A model generated the notes under the pieces. That model did not search any database. It had not been told where the DNA came from and saw only the letters and a list, made by a program, of their open reading frames with translations. The translations under genes and the position numbers were made by a program. A stretch of DNA of 64,000 nt from Pseudomonas sp. BN417 (GTDB lineage Bacteria > Pseudomonadota > Gammaproteobacteria > Pseudomonadales > Pseudomonadaceae), in assembly GCF_029871205.1 (NCBI RefSeq), contig NZ_SSOJ01000080.1, positions 43,963 to 107,962 on the forward strand. The letters are read 5' to 3'. This document shows, one piece after another, positions 61,070 to 64,000 of the stretch; the first letter of the stretch is position 1; each line of letters opens with the position of its first letter.

Positions 61070-62190
61070 CGGCCGACCTTGTGGTAGATACCCAGCGGCG
61101 CAGCTTCGGCGTCGAATTCCGCCAGGCTGAACAGCCCCAGGCAAGGCATTGCGCCTCGCTCGGTCAGTTCGCCGCGCAGCAGTTTGCCGGTGAGGATGAT
61201 GGCCGACAGGGTCGGGATATAGGGCCCGATGCCATGCTCGGCGTAGAGGGTCCAGACCAGGCGCTTGGGCCCCTCATCCGGCCCCCTGCCGATCAGCTCG
61301 ATGCGCATGCCGCCGGCATCCGTACCGAAGGCCATCAGCGGCTGGCGGGCCTTGAGCATCGCAGCGGCCCAAGGCGACCAGTCGACCACCAGGCCGACCT
61401 TCGCAAGCGCGGCCATGGCCACCATGCAGTGGTGCAACAGCGGCAGCTCCAGGCCCGCCTGGAACAGCACGCCGCGCACGCCGGCATAGCGCTCGGGGAA
61501 GAGTTCGAGGTCAGGGATGTCGATATTGGCCAGCCAGCGTCGCCCCACGGGACCGCCAAAATTGACGCGCCGGGCGTCCATCCAGCCATGGCGGTCGCGC
61601 CAGCGGCCGTCCTCCAGGACCGGAAAGGGATGGCCGGTGTAGCTGAGAATGCCCTTGAGTGTGGCTTCGCCGACCTCGGCCCGGTTACCGGGCGCGATGG
61701 CGAAATCGATGGCCTCCAGGCTGGAGAATTCGCCCATGAAGTGGTCGATCACGGTGGAGGACAGCCCCGGCACCGAACTCGCGCCGCTGACCACCAGCAC
61801 CTGCCGTAACCGGGCCTCGGCATCCAGTCCACGGATATCGCAGACATAACGGCGGCCATCGGCCAGGTCGATGCAGTGGGCGCCCGCCTGGATGCAGGCG
61901 CGGGGGACGCGGTAGTCCTGGCCCTGGAAGGGGCCGCTGGTGTGGATGACGATGGTCGGCGCCAGGGCGGCCAACTCGCCAGGGAAGCCGGGCGCATCGA
62001 TATCCAGTTGCACCGGCTCGAAGCGGGTATTGGAGGCGGCGCTGGGCGCCAGTTCGGCGCAGAGCCGGGTCGCCCGCTCCAGGCTGCGCCCGGCGATCAT
62101 CAGCTCCAGTCCCGCATGGGCCTTGCCCAGGTTCTCGGCAATCCGCTTACCGAAGTTGCCGTACCCGCCCAGAATCAGCACCCGCGCCAT
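61066..62190 (-). CDS. Saccharopine-dehydrogenase-like NAD(P)-binding protein
   Basis: A 374-residue protein. N-terminal Rossmann motif MARVLILGGYGNFGKRIAEN, then an Ile/Gly-rich region, FQGQDYRVPRACIQAGAHCI and SGASSVPGLSSTVIDHFMG, the saccharopine dehydrogenase/trans-acting enoyl reductase pattern. The C-terminal part (about 250-374) is a substrate domain. The ATG at 62190 starts the Rossmann motif exactly; longer readings would run through the repeat. Members act on lipids, lysine or unknown substrates. The first gene of the three-gene operon. Confidence 0.83.
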   Translation of the reverse strand: MARVLILGGYGNFGKRIAENLGKAHAGLELMIAGRSLERATRLCAELAPSAASNTRFEPVQLDIDAPGFPGELAALAPTIVIHTSGPFQGQDYRVPRACIQAGAHCIDLADGRRYVCDIRGLDAEARLRQVLVVSGASSVPGLSSTVIDHFMGEFSSLEAIDFAIAPGNRAEVGEATLKGILSYTGHPFPVLEDGRWRDRHGWMDARRVNFGGPVGRRWLANIDIPDLELFPERYAGVRGVLFQAGLELPLLHHCMVAMAALAKVGLVVDWSPWAAAMLKARQPLMAFGTDAGGMRIELIGRGPDEGPKRLVWTLYAEHGIGPYIPTLSAIILTGKLLRGELTERGAMPCLGLFSLAEFDAEAAPLGIYHKVGR

Positions 62191-62242
62191 ACGCCCGACC
62201 TCCTTGTGTGGTGGCACATGGTAATTCAGATGAACGCCAGTC

Positions 62243-62306
62243 GTAGGGTGGAAATCCGTAAGGCGGATTTCCACCGCGGTGGGGGTTTCGCGAATGAATT
62301 CGCCAC
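62243..62306. repeat. Repeat family C copy 3 followed by a family A fragment
   Basis: gtagggtggaaatccgt then aaggcggatttccacc (62243-62275), then cgcgaatgaattcgccacgc (62289-62306), a fragment of a family A end. No gene in 62191-62372. Confidence 0.8.
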
Positions 62307-62321
62307 GCAGTCCCTGCACTT

Positions 62322-62353
62322 TGAAAAAAGAAAGCCCCGCAAGTGCGGGGCTT
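62322..62353 (-). terminator. Intrinsic terminator of the acyl-CoA dehydrogenase gene
   Basis: On the minus strand AAGCCCCGC-ACTT-GCGGGGCTT then TCTTTTTTCA. A perfect nine-base stem 20 bases after the stop codon. Confidence 0.92.
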
Positions 62354-62372
62354 CTTGTTGCCGGCGGGCCGT

Positions 62373-64000
62373 TTAGAACTGCGCGGCGTCGAGCAGGTAG
62401 AGCGACTCGCTGCCGGCCTTGACCGAGGCGGTCAGGGAGTGGATGCGCGGCAGCAGGCGGGCGAAGTAGAAGCGCGCAGTGCCGAGCTTGCTGGCGTAGA
62501 ACTCGTCCTGACCTTCCTTGCCCAGGGCCGCGCGAGCCATCAGCGCCCACATGTAGGCGTAGGCGGTGTAGCCGAACACGTGGAGATATTCCACGGAGGC
62601 GGCGCCGATTTCGTTCGGGTTGTTCTTCGCACGGTCCAGGACCCAGGCGGTCAGCTCGTCGAGGTTGGCGACGGCAGCTTTCAGCGGCTGGGTGAACTCG
62701 GCCAGATCGGCGGAAGCGCTGTTGGCGAAGGCCTTGATCTCGTCGGCGAAGTGCTGGTAGAACGCGCCGCCGCTGCCCACCACCTTGCGGCCCATCAGGT
62801 CGAGGGCCTGGATGCCGTTGGTGCCTTCGTAGATCTGGGTGATGCGCACGTCGCGCACCAGTTGCTCCTGGCCCCACTCGCGGATGAAGCCGTGGCCGCC
62901 GAAGACCTGCTGGCCGTGGATGGTGGTTTCCAGGCCGAGGTCGGTGAGGAAGGCCTTGGCCACCGGGGTCAGCAGGGCGACCAGTTCCTCGGCGCGCTTG
63001 CGCACGACGGCGTCCTCGCTGAACTTGGCGGTGTCCAGCTGCATGGCGACGTAGCTGGAGAAGGCGCGGCCGCCCTCGTTGGCCGCTTTCATGGTCAGCA
63101 GCATGCGGCGTACATCGGGGTGCACGATGATCGGGTCGGCGGCCTTGTCCTTGGCGACCGGGCCGCTCGGCGCACGGCTCTGGATACGCTCGCGGGCGTA
63201 TTCCACGGCGCTCTGGTAGGAGCGCTCGCCGGAGGCCAGGCCCTGGATGCCGACGCCCAGGCGCTCGTAGTTCATCATGGTGAACATGGCGGCCAGGCCC
63301 TTGTTTGGCGCGTCGACGATCCAGCCGGTGGCGCCGTCGAAGTTCATCACGCAGGTGGCCGAGGCCTTGATGCCCATCTTGTGCTCGATCGAGCCGCAGG
63401 AGACGGCGTTCTGCTCGCCCAGCGAGCCATCCGCGTTGACCATCACCTTGGGCACCAGGAACAGGGAAATGCCTTTCGGGCCCGCCGGGGCGTCCGGCAG
63501 CTTGGCCAGCACCAGGTGGATGATGTTCTCGGTCAGGTCGTGCTCGCCGGCGGTGATGAAGATCTTGGTGCCGCTGATCTTGTAGCTGCCGTCAGCCTGG
63601 GGTTCGGCCTTGGTACGGATGATGCCGAGGTCGGTGCCGGCATGGGGCTCGGTCAGGCACATGGAACCGGTCCAGACACCCGCGTACATGTTCGGCAGGT
63701 ACTTTTCCTTCAGCTCGTCGCTGGCGTGGGCGTTGAGCGACAGGCAGGCGCCGGCGGTCAGCATCGGGTAGAGGCCGAAGGACAGGTTGGCCGCGTTGAC
63801 CATCTCCTCCACCTGCGCGGAGATCACCTTGGGCATGCCCATGCCGCCGTAGACGGGGTCGCCGCCCACGCCGACCCAGCCGCCTTCGGCGTAGGTCTGG
63901 TAGGCCTCGGGGAAACCGGCCGGGGTGCTCACGGTACCGTCCTTCCACTGGCAGCCTTCTTCGTCGCCGCTGCGGTTCAGCGGGGCGATGACGCCGCCGG
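62373..64000 (-). CDS. Acyl-CoA dehydrogenase, 5' end outside the window
   Basis: At least 542 residues of an acyl-CoA dehydrogenase; the frame is open through the right edge, so the N terminus is missing. Visible blocks: TEPHAGTDLGIIRTKAEPQA (substrate loop), ITAGEHDLTENIIHLVLAKL, MNYERLGVGIQG, and IREWGQEQLVRDVRITQIYE GTNG (catalytic Glu region). The C-terminal extension beyond the usual domain fits the 590-600-residue Pseudomonas class (PA0506-PA0508-like, from memory). It performs the first step of fatty acyl-CoA beta-oxidation with FAD. A translation start at 63932 would drop conserved residues, so I treat it as truncated. Confidence 0.92.
   Translation of the reverse strand, partial: GGVIAPLNRSGDEEGCQWKDGTVSTPAGFPEAYQTYAEGGWVGVGGDPVYGGMGMPKVISAQVEEMVNAANLSFGLYPMLTAGACLSLNAHASDELKEKYLPNMYAGVWTGSMCLTEPHAGTDLGIIRTKAEPQADGSYKISGTKIFITAGEHDLTENIIHLVLAKLPDAPAGPKGISLFLVPKVMVNADGSLGEQNAVSCGSIEHKMGIKASATCVMNFDGATGWIVDAPNKGLAAMFTMMNYERLGVGIQGLASGERSYQSAVEYARERIQSRAPSGPVAKDKAADPIIVHPDVRRMLLTMKAANEGGRAFSSYVAMQLDTAKFSEDAVVRKRAEELVALLTPVAKAFLTDLGLETTIHGQQVFGGHGFIREWGQEQLVRDVRITQIYEGTNGIQALDLMGRKVVGSGGAFYQHFADEIKAFANSASADLAEFTQPLKAAVANLDELTAWVLDRAKNNPNEIGAASVEYLHVFGYTAYAYMWALMARAALGKEGQDEFYASKLGTARFYFARLLPRIHSLTASVKAGSESLYLLDAAQF

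Noticed and set aside
33919..62306. CRISPR array
   Set aside because: Repeats are scattered, palindromic and not spaced regularly; no cas genes.

Overview
This 64 kb window is chromosomal DNA from a high-GC gammaproteobacterium, almost certainly a Pseudomonas. The gene order apaH-glpE-prkA-yeaH-spoVR-lipoprotein-cca-folK/folB-plsY-tsaD-rpsU-dnaG-rpoD-rmcA-tRNA matches, from memory, the PA0590-PA0574 stretch of P. aeruginosa. The window also carries Pseudomonas hallmarks: a Gac/Rsm small RNA, davBA lysine catabolism and many short interspersed palindromic repeats. No rRNA, CRISPR array, insertion sequence, integrase or phage gene was seen.

Layout. Positions 1-18690 are conserved core. They hold the end of apaH, glpE, the stress trio prkA/yeaH/spoVR, folate genes, plsY, tsaD, the macromolecular synthesis operon rpsU-dnaG-rpoD with its own promoters and terminators, the large c-di-GMP protein RmcA, and a CAU-anticodon tRNA whose promoter overlaps the rmcA stop codon. 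Positions 18700-32025 are an accessory catabolic island. It has a hydantoin-racemase-like gene and GntR regulator diverging from a polyamine-type ABC transporter, two cytosine-deaminase-like amidohydrolases, a third amidohydrolase that has lost its HxH metal motif, a flavin-reductase-like protein, an orphan amino-acid-type binding protein, a LysR regulator and an EamA exporter. I read this as uptake and ring opening of an unidentified cyclic amide or ureide.

Positions 32161-37421 hold a sigma-54 activator, two palindromic upstream sites, a near-consensus -24/-12 promoter, a GntP permease and a 3-ketoacid-type CoA-transferase: a short-chain hydroxy/keto acid uptake and activation unit. Positions 37471-44092 are a polyamine/agmatine region (agmatinase, PotF-like binding protein, LysR, gamma-glutamylpolyamine synthetase, PauR-like regulator, gamma-glutamylpolyamine oxidase). 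Positions 44271-55263 are mixed accessory genes: LysR/MFS/dkgB, a Sel1 lipoprotein, a TonB siderophore receptor, AraC/NmrA, DUF2790, DUF533, CapA-like and glycine-zipper proteins.

Positions 55455-58814 carry an Lrp-type regulator and davB-davA (lysine to 5-aminovalerate). Positions 59203-59398 carry rsmY with a perfect GacA box on the minus strand. A frameshifted endonuclease-I-like gene, a three-gene operon of unknown role (DoxX-like, DUF2269, saccharopine-dehydrogenase-like) and the 3' part of an acyl-CoA dehydrogenase gene follow.

At least four families of short palindromic repeats (called A-D here) fill intergenic gaps. Several supply the stop codon or the last residues of neighbouring genes.
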